Part shown: in pieces, positions 7,618 to 16,427 of the stretch
Layout: every line of letters starts with the position of its first letter
How positions within the stretch are numbered: the first letter of the stretch is position 1
Assembly (NCBI GenBank): GCA_046330395.1
Contig: JAXLSS010000002.1
Location: forward strand, 1 to 64,000
DNA length: 64,000 bases
From: Ga0077560 sp046330395
Lineage (GTDB): Bacteria > Actinomycetota > Thermoleophilia > Miltoncostaeales > Miltoncostaeaceae
Reading direction: 5' to 3'
Translations under genes and position numbers: made by a program
Notes under the pieces: model-generated
The model's input: only the letters and a program-made list of their open reading frames with translations
Databases searched by the model: none
Told to the model about the DNA's origin: nothing

Positions 7618-8388
7618 GTGAGACAGGACCACCGCACGCCGTTCGTGGCCGCGCTGCAGCGCGCACGAATCTCCGCCTACGCCCCCGGTGAGTTCGTGCA
7701 CCAGGAGAACTTCATGCGCGGCGGCGAGATCCTGCAGCTGGCGCGCGCCGCGGGGATCGGCCCGGGGGTGTCGGTGCTGGACCTGTGCTGCGGCATCGCC
7801 GGCCCGGGGCGCCACATCACCGCACAGCTGGGATGCGACTACCTGGGCGTGGACTCCAGCGCCACGGCCGTCGGCATCGCGCGGGAGCGCACCGCGGGAC
7901 TGCCGTGCCGGTTCGCGGTGGCCGAGGTGCCCCCACTGCCCCCGGGCAGCTTCGACGTGGTGCTGCTGCTGGAGACCATGCTCGCGTTCCCCGACAAGGA
8001 CCGGCTGGTGGGGGCGATCGCGGGCGCCCTGCGCCCCGGCGGGCGGTTCGCCTTCACCCTGGAGGAGGGGCGGCCGCTCACGCCGGCGGAGCGGGCCGCC
8101 ATGCCCGATGCGGACACCGTGTGGCTCACGCCCCTGCACACCATGGTCACGTGCCTGGAGGGCGCCGGGTTCAGCATCCGGGTGCAGGAGGACCACAGCG
8201 CATCCCACCGCGAGATGGCGCGGTCACTCACCGAGGCGTTCGCCGCGGATGCGGAGGACATCGCGCCCCAGATCGGCCGGCGGGCCCTGGACGAGCTGCT
8301 GGCCGCCCACCGGCTGTGGGTGGACTGGCTGGGAACCGGGCGGGTGCGGAAGTTCGCGTTCGTGGCGGAACGGGGCGCGGCGTCCTGA
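7618..8388 (+). CDS. SAM-dependent methyltransferase
   Basis: A 256-aa class I methyltransferase, read from GTG 7618. SAM motif I is VLDLCCGIAGPGRHIT, with acidic motif II YLGVDSS and a post-motif LRPGGRFAFTLEEG. It starts 29 bases from the divergent phosphotransferase/sulfatase gene, so the two may share a control region and this enzyme may belong to the same pathway. Substrate unknown. The N-terminal segment before motif I (FVHQENFMRGGEIL) is typical of small-molecule methyltransferases. Confidence 0.82.
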   Translation: MRQDHRTPFVAALQRARISAYAPGEFVHQENFMRGGEILQLARAAGIGPGVSVLDLCCGIAGPGRHITAQLGCDYLGVDSSATAVGIARERTAGLPCRFAVAEVPPLPPGSFDVVLLLETMLAFPDKDRLVGAIAGALRPGGRFAFTLEEGRPLTPAERAAMPDADTVWLTPLHTMVTCLEGAGFSIRVQEDHSASHREMARSLTEAFAADAEDIAPQIGRRALDELLAAHRLWVDWLGTGRVRKFAFVAERGAAS

Positions 8389-8403
8389 ACCACGCCTCGC
8401 GAC

Positions 8404-9489
8404 TCAGACGTTGAAGCGGAACTCCACCACGTCGCCGTCGTGCATCACGTACTGCTTGCCCTCCATGCGCACGCGGCCGCGCGCCCGGGCCTCGGCCATG
8501 GAGCCGGCGCTCACCAGATCCTCGAAGGACACCACCTCGGCCTTGATGAAGCCGCGCTGGAAGTCGGTGTGGATCACCCCGGCGGCCTGCGGCGCGGTCC
8601 ACCCGGCGTGGATGGTCCAGGCGCGCGCCTCCTTGGGACCCGCGGTGAGGTAGGTCTGCAGCCCCAGCGTGCGGAAGCCCTTGTGGGCCAGCTGCTCCAG
8701 ACCCGACTCCTCCACGCCCACGCTCTGCAGCAGCTCGTGGGCCTCCTCGTCGTCCAGCTCGGAGAGTTCGGCCTCCAGCTTGGCGTTGAGGAAGATGGCC
8801 TCGGCGGGGCTCACCAGCTCCTGCAGCCGCGCCTGCAGGGCGGTGTCGGCCAGCTGGTCCTCATCGACGTTGAACACGTACAGGAAGGGCTTGGCGGTGA
8901 GGAGTCCCAGGGGCCGCAGCTGCTCGGTGTCGATGCCGGCGGCCTCGGCGCCCACGAACAGGGTGGTGCCGCGCTGCAGCAGGTCCACGGCGGCGCGGGC
9001 GGCGTCCAGCTGGGCCTGCTCGGCCTTCTTGCCCCGCACCTCCTTCTCCAGGCGCGGGATGGCCTTCTCCAGTGTCTGGAGGTCGGCCAGGATCAGCTCG
9101 ACGTTGATGGTCTCCATGTCGCCCTGCGGGCTGACGCGACCGTCCACGTGGGCCACGTCGTCGTCCTCGAATGCCCGGATGACCTGGCAGATGGCGTCGG
9201 TCTCGCGGATGTTGGCCAAGAACTTGTTGCCCAGCCCCTCGCCCTCGGAGGCGCCGCGCACGATGCCGGCGATGTCCACGAAGCTCACGGTGGCGGGCAG
9301 GATGCGCTCGCTGCCGAAGATGTCCGCCAGCTGCTGCAGTCGCGGGTCGGGCAGCGGCACCACGCCGATGTTGGGCTCGATGGTGGCGAACGGGTAGTTG
9401 GCCGCCAGCACCTGGGCCTTGGTGAGTGCGTTGAACATGGTGGACTTGCCGACGTTGGGCAGTCCGACGATCCCGATGGTGAGCGCCAC
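8404..9489 (-). CDS. ychF: Obg-like ATPase YchF
   Basis: A 361-aa P-loop NTPase of the OBG family that prefers ATP. The G1 motif is GLPNVGKST, G3 is DIAGIVRGASEGEG, and the G4 position reads FNVDED in place of NKxD, as expected for YchF. A coiled-coil insertion follows the NVELILADLQTLEKA segment, and a C-terminal TGS domain ends DGDVVEFRFNV. The start is GTG 9489, since the family begins exactly at this MALTIGIVGLP segment. The -10 box is 8 bases upstream. YchF is a housekeeping ribosome-associated stress factor. Confidence 0.95.
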   Translation of the reverse strand: MALTIGIVGLPNVGKSTMFNALTKAQVLAANYPFATIEPNIGVVPLPDPRLQQLADIFGSERILPATVSFVDIAGIVRGASEGEGLGNKFLANIRETDAICQVIRAFEDDDVAHVDGRVSPQGDMETINVELILADLQTLEKAIPRLEKEVRGKKAEQAQLDAARAAVDLLQRGTTLFVGAEAAGIDTEQLRPLGLLTAKPFLYVFNVDEDQLADTALQARLQELVSPAEAIFLNAKLEAELSELDDEEAHELLQSVGVEESGLEQLAHKGFRTLGLQTYLTAGPKEARAWTIHAGWTAPQAAGVIHTDFQRGFIKAEVVSFEDLVSAGSMAEARARGRVRMEGKQYVMHDGDVVEFRFNV

Positions 9490-9508
9490 GGCGCGGCAGT
9501 ATAGGGGC
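9490..9508. promoter_or_regulatory. 19-bp divergent start region with TATACT box
   Basis: Only 19 bases separate the divergent starts of ychF (9489) and the cyclase gene (9509). TATACT (9503 to 9498 on the minus strand) is a good -10 for ychF with an 8-base gap to GTG. On the plus strand TATAGG overlaps it, too close to GTG 9509 for a standard promoter, so cyclase expression may start upstream inside ychF. Confidence 0.5.
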
Positions 9509-10180
9509 GTGCGGGCCATCGACCTCACCATGCCCCTGCATCCGGGGACACCTGTCTGGCCCACCAGCGGCCCCTTCGCCGCCCATCCCGAGTCGTCGCT
9601 GGAACGCGACGGCTTCCTCACCCGCCGGCTGGACCTGTCCGAGCACACCGGCACGCACCTGGACGCCCCCCGGCACTTCCACCGCACCGGTGCCGATCCG
9701 GCCGGCATCACGGTGGACCGTCTGGTGGTGCCGGCCGTGGTGTTCGACATCGCGGCCCGCGCGGAGGCCGACCCCGACGCGGTGCTGCTGCCCGACGACA
9801 TCACCGCGCACGAGGCCGAGCACGGCACCGTGCCCTCAGGCAGCGCCGCCCTGGTGCGCACCGGCTGGGACCGCTGGGTGGACGACCCGGAGCGGTACGT
9901 GCGCGCCATGCGCTTCCCCGGGGTGTCGGTGGATGCGGGGCGCCTGCTGGTGCAGCGCGGGGTGGTGGGCCTGGGGATCGACGCGCCGGGCGTGGACCCC
10001 GGGGTGGCGGGCGACTTCCCGCTGCACGCCCACGTGACGCTGCCGGCCGGCCTGTGGCACCTGGAGGGGCTGGTGGGGCTGCACGCCCTTCCACCCGTGG
10101 GGGCGCTGCTGGTGGTGGGGGCGTTGCCGGTGGTGGGCGGCTCGGGCGCCCCGGCGCGGGTGCTGGCGCTGCTGCCCTGA
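9509..10180 (+). CDS. Cyclase family protein (kynurenine formamidase-like metal hydrolase)
   Basis: A 223-aa cyclase/KynB-family hydrolase. The metal-binding signature is complete: HTGTHLDAPRHF at residues about 50-61. The N-terminal AIDLTMPLHPGTPVWP matches the family start, which is why I take GTG 9509. Family members hydrolyse amides such as N-formylkynurenine or isatin, or act in polyketide cyclisation. No kynurenine gene is nearby, so substrate is open. Divergent from ychF. Confidence 0.85.
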   Translation: MRAIDLTMPLHPGTPVWPTSGPFAAHPESSLERDGFLTRRLDLSEHTGTHLDAPRHFHRTGADPAGITVDRLVVPAVVFDIAARAEADPDAVLLPDDITAHEAEHGTVPSGSAALVRTGWDRWVDDPERYVRAMRFPGVSVDAGRLLVQRGVVGLGIDAPGVDPGVAGDFPLHAHVTLPAGLWHLEGLVGLHALPPVGALLVVGALPVVGGSGAPARVLALLP

Positions 10181-10218
10181 GGATGGCCCGCTCTGGACCA
10201 CCACCGGTGCGAGCGGAC

Positions 10219-10224
10219 TAGAGT
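10219..10224 (+). promoter_or_regulatory. -10 box TAGAGT for acuC
   Basis: TAGAGT sits 6 bases before the ATG at 10231, placing the transcription start at the start codon (leaderless). A weak TGGACC lies 19 bases upstream as possible -35. Confidence 0.45.
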
Positions 10225-10230
10225 GAGCCC

Positions 10231-11388
10231 ATGACCCGCACCGCATTCGTGTTCTCACCGGACATGGCCAGCTACGACCTGGGCGACGACCATCCGCTGT
10301 CGCCGCTGCGCCGCCTGCTGGCCGTGGAGCTGATGCAGGCGTATGGCCTCCTGGACCAGCCGGGCCTCAGCATCGTCACCCCCCGGCAGGCCACCGACGA
10401 GGAGATCAGCCGTGCCCACGCGCCCGCCTACGTGGCGGCCGTGCGCCGGTTCAGCGGCAGCCCGGTGCTGGCCAGCAGCTGGGAGGCCGGCCAGTGGGGC
10501 CTGGCGGCCGGTGGCGACACCCCGGCGTTCCCGGGCATGCACGAGGCGGCGGCGCTGCTGTGCGGCGCGTCCATCACCGCGGCCATGGAGGTGTGGGAGG
10601 GCCGGGCCGACCAGTCGTTCACCGCCGGCGGCGGCCTGCACCATGCCCTGCACAACAAGGCGGCGGGGTTCTGCATCTACAACGACCCGGCCGTGGCCAT
10701 CCACGCGCTGCTGGCCGCCGGCGCCGAGCGGGTGGCCTACGTGGACGTGGACGTGCACCACGGCGACGGCACCCAGTGGATCTTCTACGAGGACCCGCGC
10801 GTGCTGACCTGCTCGGTGCACGAGAGCGGCCGCTACCTGTTCCCCGGCACGGGTGGGCTGGGCGAGCGCGGCGTGGGTGCCGCGGTGGGCACCAAGATCA
10901 ACGTGCCGCTGCCACCGTACGCGGGTGACACGCCCTACCTGCGGGCGGTGCTGGACGTCATCGCCCCCGCGGTGATCGACTTCAAGCCCGACGTCATCGT
11001 CACCCAGGACGGTGCCGACCCGCACCACCAGGACCCGCTGGCCCACCTGCAGGTCACCACCGCCGCGTTCCCGGTGCTGTACCGCAGCCTGCACGACCTG
11101 GCGCGGGAGGCCTGCGGCGGGCGCTGGGTGGCGCTGGGCGGCGGGGGGTACAACACCGATTTCGTGCCGCGCGCCTGGACGATGCTGCTGGCCGAGATGC
11201 TGGGGGTGCAGCTGCCCGACCAGCTGCCGGAGTCGTGGTTGCAGCTGGCCCGGGAACGGGCCCACGCGGAGTTCACCTCCACGCTCATGGGCGACACCGA
11301 GCCGCTGATCTCGGAACCCGAGCGCGCCCGCGCCGACGCCGACGGGCTGGTGGTGGTGGAGCAGGCGCGAGCCCTGCTGCAGCTCTGA
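10231..11388 (+). CDS. acuC: Acetoin utilization protein AcuC (histone-deacetylase family)
   Basis: A 385-aa zinc-dependent deacylase of the class I HDAC/AcuC type. Visible active-site parts are GGGLHHALHNKAAGFCIYND (tandem His and the Asp/Asn pair), YVDVDVHHGDGTQ (zinc Asp and His) and VTQDGADPHHQDPL (second zinc Asp). AcuC removes acyl groups from lysines, classically reactivating acetyl-CoA synthetase. It is followed closely by an HD-like gene and a Nudix hydrolase that overlap each other, so the three probably form one operon. Confidence 0.93.
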   Translation: MTRTAFVFSPDMASYDLGDDHPLSPLRRLLAVELMQAYGLLDQPGLSIVTPRQATDEEISRAHAPAYVAAVRRFSGSPVLASSWEAGQWGLAAGGDTPAFPGMHEAAALLCGASITAAMEVWEGRADQSFTAGGGLHHALHNKAAGFCIYNDPAVAIHALLAAGAERVAYVDVDVHHGDGTQWIFYEDPRVLTCSVHESGRYLFPGTGGLGERGVGAAVGTKINVPLPPYAGDTPYLRAVLDVIAPAVIDFKPDVIVTQDGADPHHQDPLAHLQVTTAAFPVLYRSLHDLAREACGGRWVALGGGGYNTDFVPRAWTMLLAEMLGVQLPDQLPESWLQLARERAHAEFTSTLMGDTEPLISEPERARADADGLVVVEQARALLQL

Positions 11389-11444
11389 CCGGCGCCGACC
11401 CCGCAGCCTGGGCGCGGGCCGCCGAGCCGCGCGGCGCCCATGAC

Positions 11445-11942
11445 GTGGCGGTGGCGGTGCTGTCGGCCGACGCCTACGCCCACACGCGCGGCGTGGCCCA
11501 GCAGGCGGCGCGGCTGGCACGCGCGGCCCGCCTGGCGCGCGACGATCGCGTGCTGCTGCTGTGCGCCGCCTGGCTGCACGAGGCACACGACGATCAGGTG
11601 GTCACGGCGCGACGCCTCCGCCACGCCGGACACGAGGCCCTGGCGGGCGTGATCGCCCACCGCGGGTTCTGCGCCCTGCGGCTGGCCCTGGACGGTGCGG
11701 CGCCCCTGGAGGCCGAGTTCCCGGTGCCGCGGGACGCCCACGAACGCGTGTTGCGGCTGCTGGACATCGCCTGGGTCACCACCGACCCGGCGGGGGCCCG
11801 TCGCAGCCCCGCACGGGCGCTGCGCCACCTGGCGGCCACGCGGGGTCCGCGTTCAGCCGACACGCGGGCGTTCGTGGCGATGGTGGCCCGGCTGGGCGAG
11901 GACAGCGAGGCCCGGGTGCTCACCGAGCGCGTCGCGCGGTGA
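11445..11942 (+). CDS. HD-domain-like protein with degenerate HD pair
   Basis: About 165 aa from GTG 11445, the first usable start after acuC. The arrangement of His (AYAHTRGVAQQAARLA), an LCAAWLHEAHDD segment, then HEALAGVIAHRGFC and a late LDIAWVTT resembles the small actinobacterial HD hydrolases. The diagnostic His-Asp is here His-Glu followed by HDD, so metal binding may be altered or lost. It ends in a GTGA overlap with the Nudix gene. Function unknown; a nucleotide phosphohydrolase or a non-catalytic relative is possible. Confidence 0.6.
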   Translation: MAVAVLSADAYAHTRGVAQQAARLARAARLARDDRVLLLCAAWLHEAHDDQVVTARRLRHAGHEALAGVIAHRGFCALRLALDGAAPLEAEFPVPRDAHERVLRLLDIAWVTTDPAGARRSPARALRHLAATRGPRSADTRAFVAMVARLGEDSEARVLTERVAR

Positions 11943-12502
11943 GCCCGGCCCGCGTGCTGCGCACCGAGTGGCTGGTGCGCAACCGGTGGGTGGCGCTGTC
12001 GCGCCAGGAGGTGGTGCTGCCCAACGGGCACACCGTGCCCGACTACCACGTGCTGCACGAGCCGGACTTCGTGATGGGCTTCGCGGTGACCGAGGAGCAG
12101 CACGTGCTGCTGGTCCGCCAGTACAAGCACGGCATCGGGGCGTTCACGCTGGAGCTGCCGGCGGGCGTCGTCGATGAGGACGACGCCTCACCGGAGGAGG
12201 CCATGCGCAGGGAGTTACTGGAGGAGACCGGCTTCGTGGCCGCCGAGGTGCGGCCCCTGGGGGTGCTGGTCCCCAACCCCACTCGCGCCACCGGCCTGGC
12301 GCACCACTTCCTGCTCACCGGCTGCCGCCGGGTGGCCGAACCCGCCCCCGACGCCACCGAGACCATCACGGTGGTGACGGAGCCCCTGCATCGCATCCCC
12401 GGATTGGTGGGCGACGGCACGCTGTGCGTGCAGGCGTGCGTGGCCTGCGTGGCGCTGGCCCTGGGCGTGCTGCCCCCGGCGGCCGGGGCGTCAGTCGGCT
12501 GA
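11939..12502 (+). CDS. Nudix hydrolase (ADP-ribose-pyrophosphatase-like)
   Basis: A 187-aa Nudix protein with the layout of ADP-sugar pyrophosphatases: PDYHVLHEPDFVMGFAV, VLLVRQYKHGIG, LELPAGVVDED and the box end MRRELLEETGF. Counting against the usual G-x5-E-x7-REUxEExGU, the loop after the first Gly has one extra residue, while the catalytic REL-EE core is intact. It starts at GTG 11939 overlapping the HD-like gene. Its 3' end overlaps the convergent TerC gene by 12 bases. Confidence 0.85.
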   Translation: MSPARVLRTEWLVRNRWVALSRQEVVLPNGHTVPDYHVLHEPDFVMGFAVTEEQHVLLVRQYKHGIGAFTLELPAGVVDEDDASPEEAMRRELLEETGFVAAEVRPLGVLVPNPTRATGLAHHFLLTGCRRVAEPAPDATETITVVTEPLHRIPGLVGDGTLCVQACVACVALALGVLPPAAGASVG

Positions 12503-13417
12503 GGGTTCCCCGCGCGTGGCGTACAGGGACGCCCCGATTGCGCCGGCCAGCACCACCACGATCACCACCAGCGTGCTCCACAGCGGCGGCTCGTAGACCC
12601 CGCTCATCAGCATCTTGGCACCCACCAGCGCCAGCAGCACCGCCAGGCCCTTGCCCAGGTACTCGAAGCGCTGCATGGCCCCGGCCAGCAGGAAGTACAG
12701 GGCGCGCAGGCCCATCATGGCGAAGGCGTTGGCGGCGAACACCACGAACGACTGCCGGGTGACCGCGAAGATGGCCGGGATGGAGTCCACCGCGAACACC
12801 ACGTCGGTGGTGGCCACCACGGCCAGCACCGCCACCATCGGGGTGGCATAGCGGCGGCGGTTCTGGCGCACCACCAGTTTGGTGCCGCGGTAGTGGTCGG
12901 TCATCGGCACGCGGCGCCGGATGAGGTTGAGCAGCGGGTTGCGGGAGGGATCCATCTCCTCGCCCCCCGCCCGCGCCAGGCGCACGGCCGTGTACAGCAG
13001 GAACGCGCCGAACAGGTAGATCACCCAATGCACGGCGTCCAGCAGCGCCACACCCACCAGAATGAACACCAGGCGCAGGCCCAGGGCGCCCACCACGCCG
13101 TACATCAACACCGTGGGCTGCAGCCCGTAGGGCACCGCGAAGTACCCGAAGATGAGCGCGAACACCAGCAGGTTGTCCATCGAGAGGGTGCGCTCGATGA
13201 GGTACCCGGCCAGGTACTGGCCCGCCATGGTGCGGTCGTCCCAGGCCCAGATCACGGCCGCGAAGGCCACGCCCAGCGAGGTCCACACCACCGTCCACAG
13301 CAGCGCCCGGCGGAAGGACACCTCATGCTCGCCGCGACCGAACAGCAGGAGGTCCACGACGATCAGGACCACCACGATGCCCACCAGGGCGGCCCATTGC
13401 CACAGGGAGACGCTCAC
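12491..13417 (-). CDS. TerC / Alx family integral membrane protein
   Basis: A 308-aa membrane protein of the TerC family, with about nine hydrophobic segments. Family markers are ERTLSMDNLLVFALIF and VVATTDVVFAVDSIPAIFAVT, each with acidic residues inside helices that are thought to bind metal ions; Alx relatives export manganese. The insertion MDPSRNPLLNLIRRRVPMTD is the usual cytoplasmic loop. GTG 13417 is chosen because hydrophobic sequence begins right after it. Confidence 0.9.
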   Translation of the reverse strand: MSVSLWQWAALVGIVVVLIVVDLLLFGRGEHEVSFRRALLWTVVWTSLGVAFAAVIWAWDDRTMAGQYLAGYLIERTLSMDNLLVFALIFGYFAVPYGLQPTVLMYGVVGALGLRLVFILVGVALLDAVHWVIYLFGAFLLYTAVRLARAGGEEMDPSRNPLLNLIRRRVPMTDHYRGTKLVVRQNRRRYATPMVAVLAVVATTDVVFAVDSIPAIFAVTRQSFVVFAANAFAMMGLRALYFLLAGAMQRFEYLGKGLAVLLALVGAKMLMSGVYEPPLWSTLVVIVVVLAGAIGASLYATRGEPSAD

Positions 13418-13538
13418 CGACCCTGACGGTACCGATCCGCGCGGCCATCGGTGGTGGGAGGTGTCGCGCCGGACGCGCACCGCGGCGCAACCGCATGCGA
13501 AACTCGTCCCCGGCGTGACCCCGCCCCACGGAGGCCGC

Positions 13539-14066
13539 ATGGACCGCACGCAGCTCACCGCACTGCAGGACCCCCTCAAGCAGCGGTACCGGACGGCTCC
13601 CGAGGCCGCCCTGATCACCCTCCACGCGTCCGGCGCGCTCGATCAGGGGGCGCTGGCCTGCAACATCGACAGCGGCCGGCGGGTGGCGGACGCCCTGGCC
13701 CAGGCGGGTCTGCATCCCGCCGCGGGGGGTGACGGCAGCCAGCTGTGCTCGGGCGACATGCTGCTGGAGGCCCTCGTGGCCTGCGCGGGCGTGACGCTGG
13801 CGGCCGTCGCCACCGCCGTGGGCGTGGAGCTGCGGGGCGGTGAGGTGCGCGCCGAGGGTGACCTGGATTTCCGCGGCACGCTGGGCGTCGACCGGGAGGC
13901 GCCGGTGGGGTTCACGGCAATCCGGCTGGCGTTCCGCATCGACGCGGAGGTCACCGACGACCAGATCGCCACCCTGGCCAAGCTCACAGAGCGGTACTGC
14001 GTGGTGTACCAGACGCTCCGTGCGGGGGTGCCCACCACATCCACCCTGGAGCGCATGCATGGCTGA
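13539..14066 (+). CDS. OsmC family peroxiredoxin-like protein
   Basis: A 175-aa OsmC/Ohr-type protein. The two redox cysteines are in LVACAGVT and ERYCVVY, the standard OsmC positions for thiol-dependent reduction of organic hydroperoxides. The ATG at 13539 has a strong GGAGG at 13530. The N-terminal portion (LITLHASGALDQGALACNID) carries one further Cys. It overlaps the CoA-binding gene by 8 bases. Confidence 0.85.
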   Translation: MDRTQLTALQDPLKQRYRTAPEAALITLHASGALDQGALACNIDSGRRVADALAQAGLHPAAGGDGSQLCSGDMLLEALVACAGVTLAAVATAVGVELRGGEVRAEGDLDFRGTLGVDREAPVGFTAIRLAFRIDAEVTDDQIATLAKLTERYCVVYQTLRAGVPTTSTLERMHG

Positions 14067-14496
14067 CGCCTCGCCCACCACCGCCTGGACCCAGCCCGGC
14101 GACGCGGAGGTGGCCGACATCCTGCGCACCTGCCGCACCATCGCGGTGGTGGGGGCCTCGCCCCGCCTGGATCGCCCCAGCAACGGCGTGGCCCAGTACC
14201 TGATGGACCAGGGCTACGAGGTGTGGCCCGTCAACCCGCGGGCGCTGGAGGTGCTGGGCCGCCCATGCGCGCCCGACCTGGCGTCGCTGCCGGGGCCGCC
14301 GGACATGGTGGACGTGTTCCGGCGTCAGCAGGAGCTGCCGCAGGTGGCGCGGGATGCGGTGGCGGTGGGGGCGAAGGTGCTCTGGCTGCAGCTGGGCCTG
14401 CACAACGACGAGGCCGTGCGCATCGCCCACGAGGCCGGTCTGCGGGTGGTGACCAACCGGTGCGCGCTGGTGGAGCACCGCCGCCTGCTCGGCTGA
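14059..14496 (+). CDS. CoA-binding protein (CoA_binding_2 family)
   Basis: A 145-aa Rossmann protein of the YccU type: TIAVVGASPRLDRPSNGVAQYL at the N terminus, YEVWPVNPRALEVLG, then VLWLQLGLHNDEA and the C-terminal VTNRCALVEHRRL. It binds CoA in known relatives but has no assigned reaction. The start lies inside the OsmC gene, so the two are translationally coupled. Confidence 0.87.
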   Translation: MADASPTTAWTQPGDAEVADILRTCRTIAVVGASPRLDRPSNGVAQYLMDQGYEVWPVNPRALEVLGRPCAPDLASLPGPPDMVDVFRRQQELPQVARDAVAVGAKVLWLQLGLHNDEAVRIAHEAGLRVVTNRCALVEHRRLLG

Positions 14497-14507
14497 AGGC
14501 ACGACTC

Positions 14508-14565
14508 ACGGTCGAGTATCGACCCGTATAACGGTAGAGTCTGACAACGGTCAACGGTATAGTCT
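14508..14565 (+). repeat. Three 12-bp direct repeats at exact 23-bp period (operator candidate)
   Basis: ACGGTCGAGTAT (14508), ACGGTAGAGTCT (14531) and ACGGTATAGTCT (14554) start exactly 23 bases apart, about two DNA turns, so a regulator would see all three on one face. The third copy contains the -10 box TATAGT (14558-14563), which is 6 bases before the ATG of the ATPase gene. This looks like an autoregulatory operator or a tandem promoter array. Confidence 0.6.
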
Positions 14566-14569
14566 CCCC

Positions 14570-15840
14570 ATGGGAAGCTATGCTCGGCGCGTGGTCGATG
14601 GCGAGCTGGACGCGCTGATGCCCGCCGTCGCGGCCATCTCGCTGGACGGTGCGAAGGGCGTTGGGAAGACGGCCACGGCGGCGCAGCGGGCGGTGTCGGT
14701 GTACCGCATGGACGCGCCGAACGACCGGGCGGTGGTGGCCGCCGATCCGGGTGCCGCACTGCGGCGCACCGCACCGGTGCTGATCGACGAGTGGCAGATG
14801 CTGCCGGACACCTGGAACGCGGTGCGGCGTGCCGTGGACGACGGTGCGGCCCCCGGCGCGTTCCTGCTCACCGGCAGCGCCGCGCCGGCATCGGCTCCGT
14901 CGCTCCACGCCGGCTCGGGCCGCATCCTGTCGCTGCGCATGCGACCCATGACCCTCACCGAACGCGGCGTGACGAACCCGACGGTGAGCCTGGCCGCCCT
15001 CCTGCGCGGCGGCTCCCCCGTGTCCGGGGCGTGCGGGATGCGCCTGGCGGACTACGTGGAGGAGATCGACCGCTCCGGGTTCCCGGGGCTGCGCGGGCTC
15101 CCCGAGCGGGCACGCCGGGCCCAGCTTGACAGCTACCTCACGCGCGCCCTGTCGGTGGAGCTGGCCGAACAGGGCGTCCACCTGCGTCGCCCGGCCAGCC
15201 TGCGGGGCTGGCTGGAGGCGTACGCCGCGGCCGTCTCCACCACCGCCAGCTTCAACGCCATCCAGCGTGGGGCCACACCGGGTGACGCCGACCCGCCCAC
15301 CAAGGTCACCACCATCCGGTACCGCGACTGGCTGACGCAGCTGTGGTTGCTGGATCCCGTGCCGGTGTGGGCGCCGGTGGGGCTGCCGCTGGGGGACCTG
15401 GGGCAGGCGCCCAAGCACCAGCTGGCCGACCCCGCGCTGGCGGCGCGCCTGCTACGCGCAACCTCCTCGATGCTGCTGCGCGGGGAGGGCACCGTGCTGC
15501 AACCCCAGCACGGCCCGCTGGTGGGCCGGCTGTTTGAGTCCCTGGCAACGCTGTGCGTGCGCGTGTACGCCCAGGCGGCGGAGGCCACGGTGTCGCACCT
15601 GCGCACCCGGCGCGGCGACCACGAGGTGGACCTCATCGTGGAGCGCTTCGACGGTGCGCTGGTGGCGCTGGAGGTCAAGCTGGGGCAGGTGCCCGACGAC
15701 CGGGATGTGCGCCACCTCAACTGGCTGGCCGAGCGCGTGGGCCCCGGCTGGCCGACCGCGTGGTGCTCACCACGGGGCCCGAGGCGTACCGGCGCTCCGA
15801 CGGCGTCGCGGTGGTGCCGCTGGGGCTGCTGGGTCCCTGA
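14570..15840 (+). pseudogene. AAA_14/DUF4143 ATP-binding protein, one frameshift
   Basis: Encodes an ATPase of the AAA_14-DUF4143 type: Walker A GAKGVGKT (residues about 27-34), Walker B VLIDEWQMLP, and a C-terminal DUF4143 domain with a PD-(D/E)xK-like pattern (HEVDLIVE then LVALEVKLG). The first frame reads to about 15745. The natural C terminus RLADRVVLTTGPEAYR continues in another frame to the stop at 15840, as if one C were missing from the run at 15742-15745. Without repair the first frame runs on meaninglessly to 17215. Proteins of this type are common, often mobile, and of unknown role. Confidence 0.75.
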
Positions 15841-15899
15841 GCGGGGTCGCCGGGCCGCGGCGGTAATGTCCGGCCGCCGGCCGGACTCATACGGGGCGG

Positions 15900-16427
15900 A
15901 TGCCAGAAAAACACACCCAGCGTCGCCGGCGGTTCGAGGCCCTGTGGGACGCCCACCACCCGGCGGTGCTGGCCTACGCCCTGCGGCGCACGGACGGCGA
16001 CGCGGCCCACGACGTGGCCAGCGAGGCGTTCCTGGCGGCGTGGCGCAACCTGGACCGCGCCCCCGAGGAGCCGCGCGCCTGGCTGCTGAGCCTGGCCCGC
16101 GGCGCGCTGTCCAACCAGCGCCGGGGCGACCAGCGTCGCGCGGCCTTGGCCGAGCGTGTTGCCCACCAGGTGCGCGACGGCGCCGGGGCACCCGAGGACC
16201 TGGGCCTGGCCGACGCCCTGGCCACCCTGGGCGAGCGCGACGTGGAGGCCCTGCTGCTGGTGGCCTGGGAGGGGCTGTCACACGCCGAGGCCGCCCGGGT
16301 GCTGGGCTGCAGCACCCCCACGTTCACCGTGCGGCTGCACCGGGCGCGCGGCCGCCTGGCGGCAGCGATGGCATCCGCGGCGCACCTGCAACCCGTGGCC
16401 CCGGCGGGCCGGGAGGAACCGGCATGA
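15900..16427 (+). CDS. ECF-type RNA polymerase sigma factor
   Basis: A 175-aa sigma-70 family regulator. Region 2 reads LWDAHHPAVLAYALRR and DVASEAFLAAWRNL; region 4 reads TLGERDVEALLLVAWEGLSHAEAARVLG then TVRLHRARGRL. It would direct RNA polymerase to stress-type promoters. The stop overlaps the next gene (ATGA at 16424), which encodes a membrane protein in the usual anti-sigma position. Confidence 0.9.
   Translation: MPEKHTQRRRRFEALWDAHHPAVLAYALRRTDGDAAHDVASEAFLAAWRNLDRAPEEPRAWLLSLARGALSNQRRGDQRRAALAERVAHQVRDGAGAPEDLGLADALATLGERDVEALLLVAWEGLSHAEAARVLGCSTPTFTVRLHRARGRLAAAMASAAHLQPVAPAGREEPA

Noticed and set aside
5348..7621. A 757-aa plus-strand open frame opposite the phosphotransferase/sulfatase gene
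   Set aside because: His/Gln/Arg/Pro-rich translation without any fold signature; a typical high-GC antisense shadow of a real gene.
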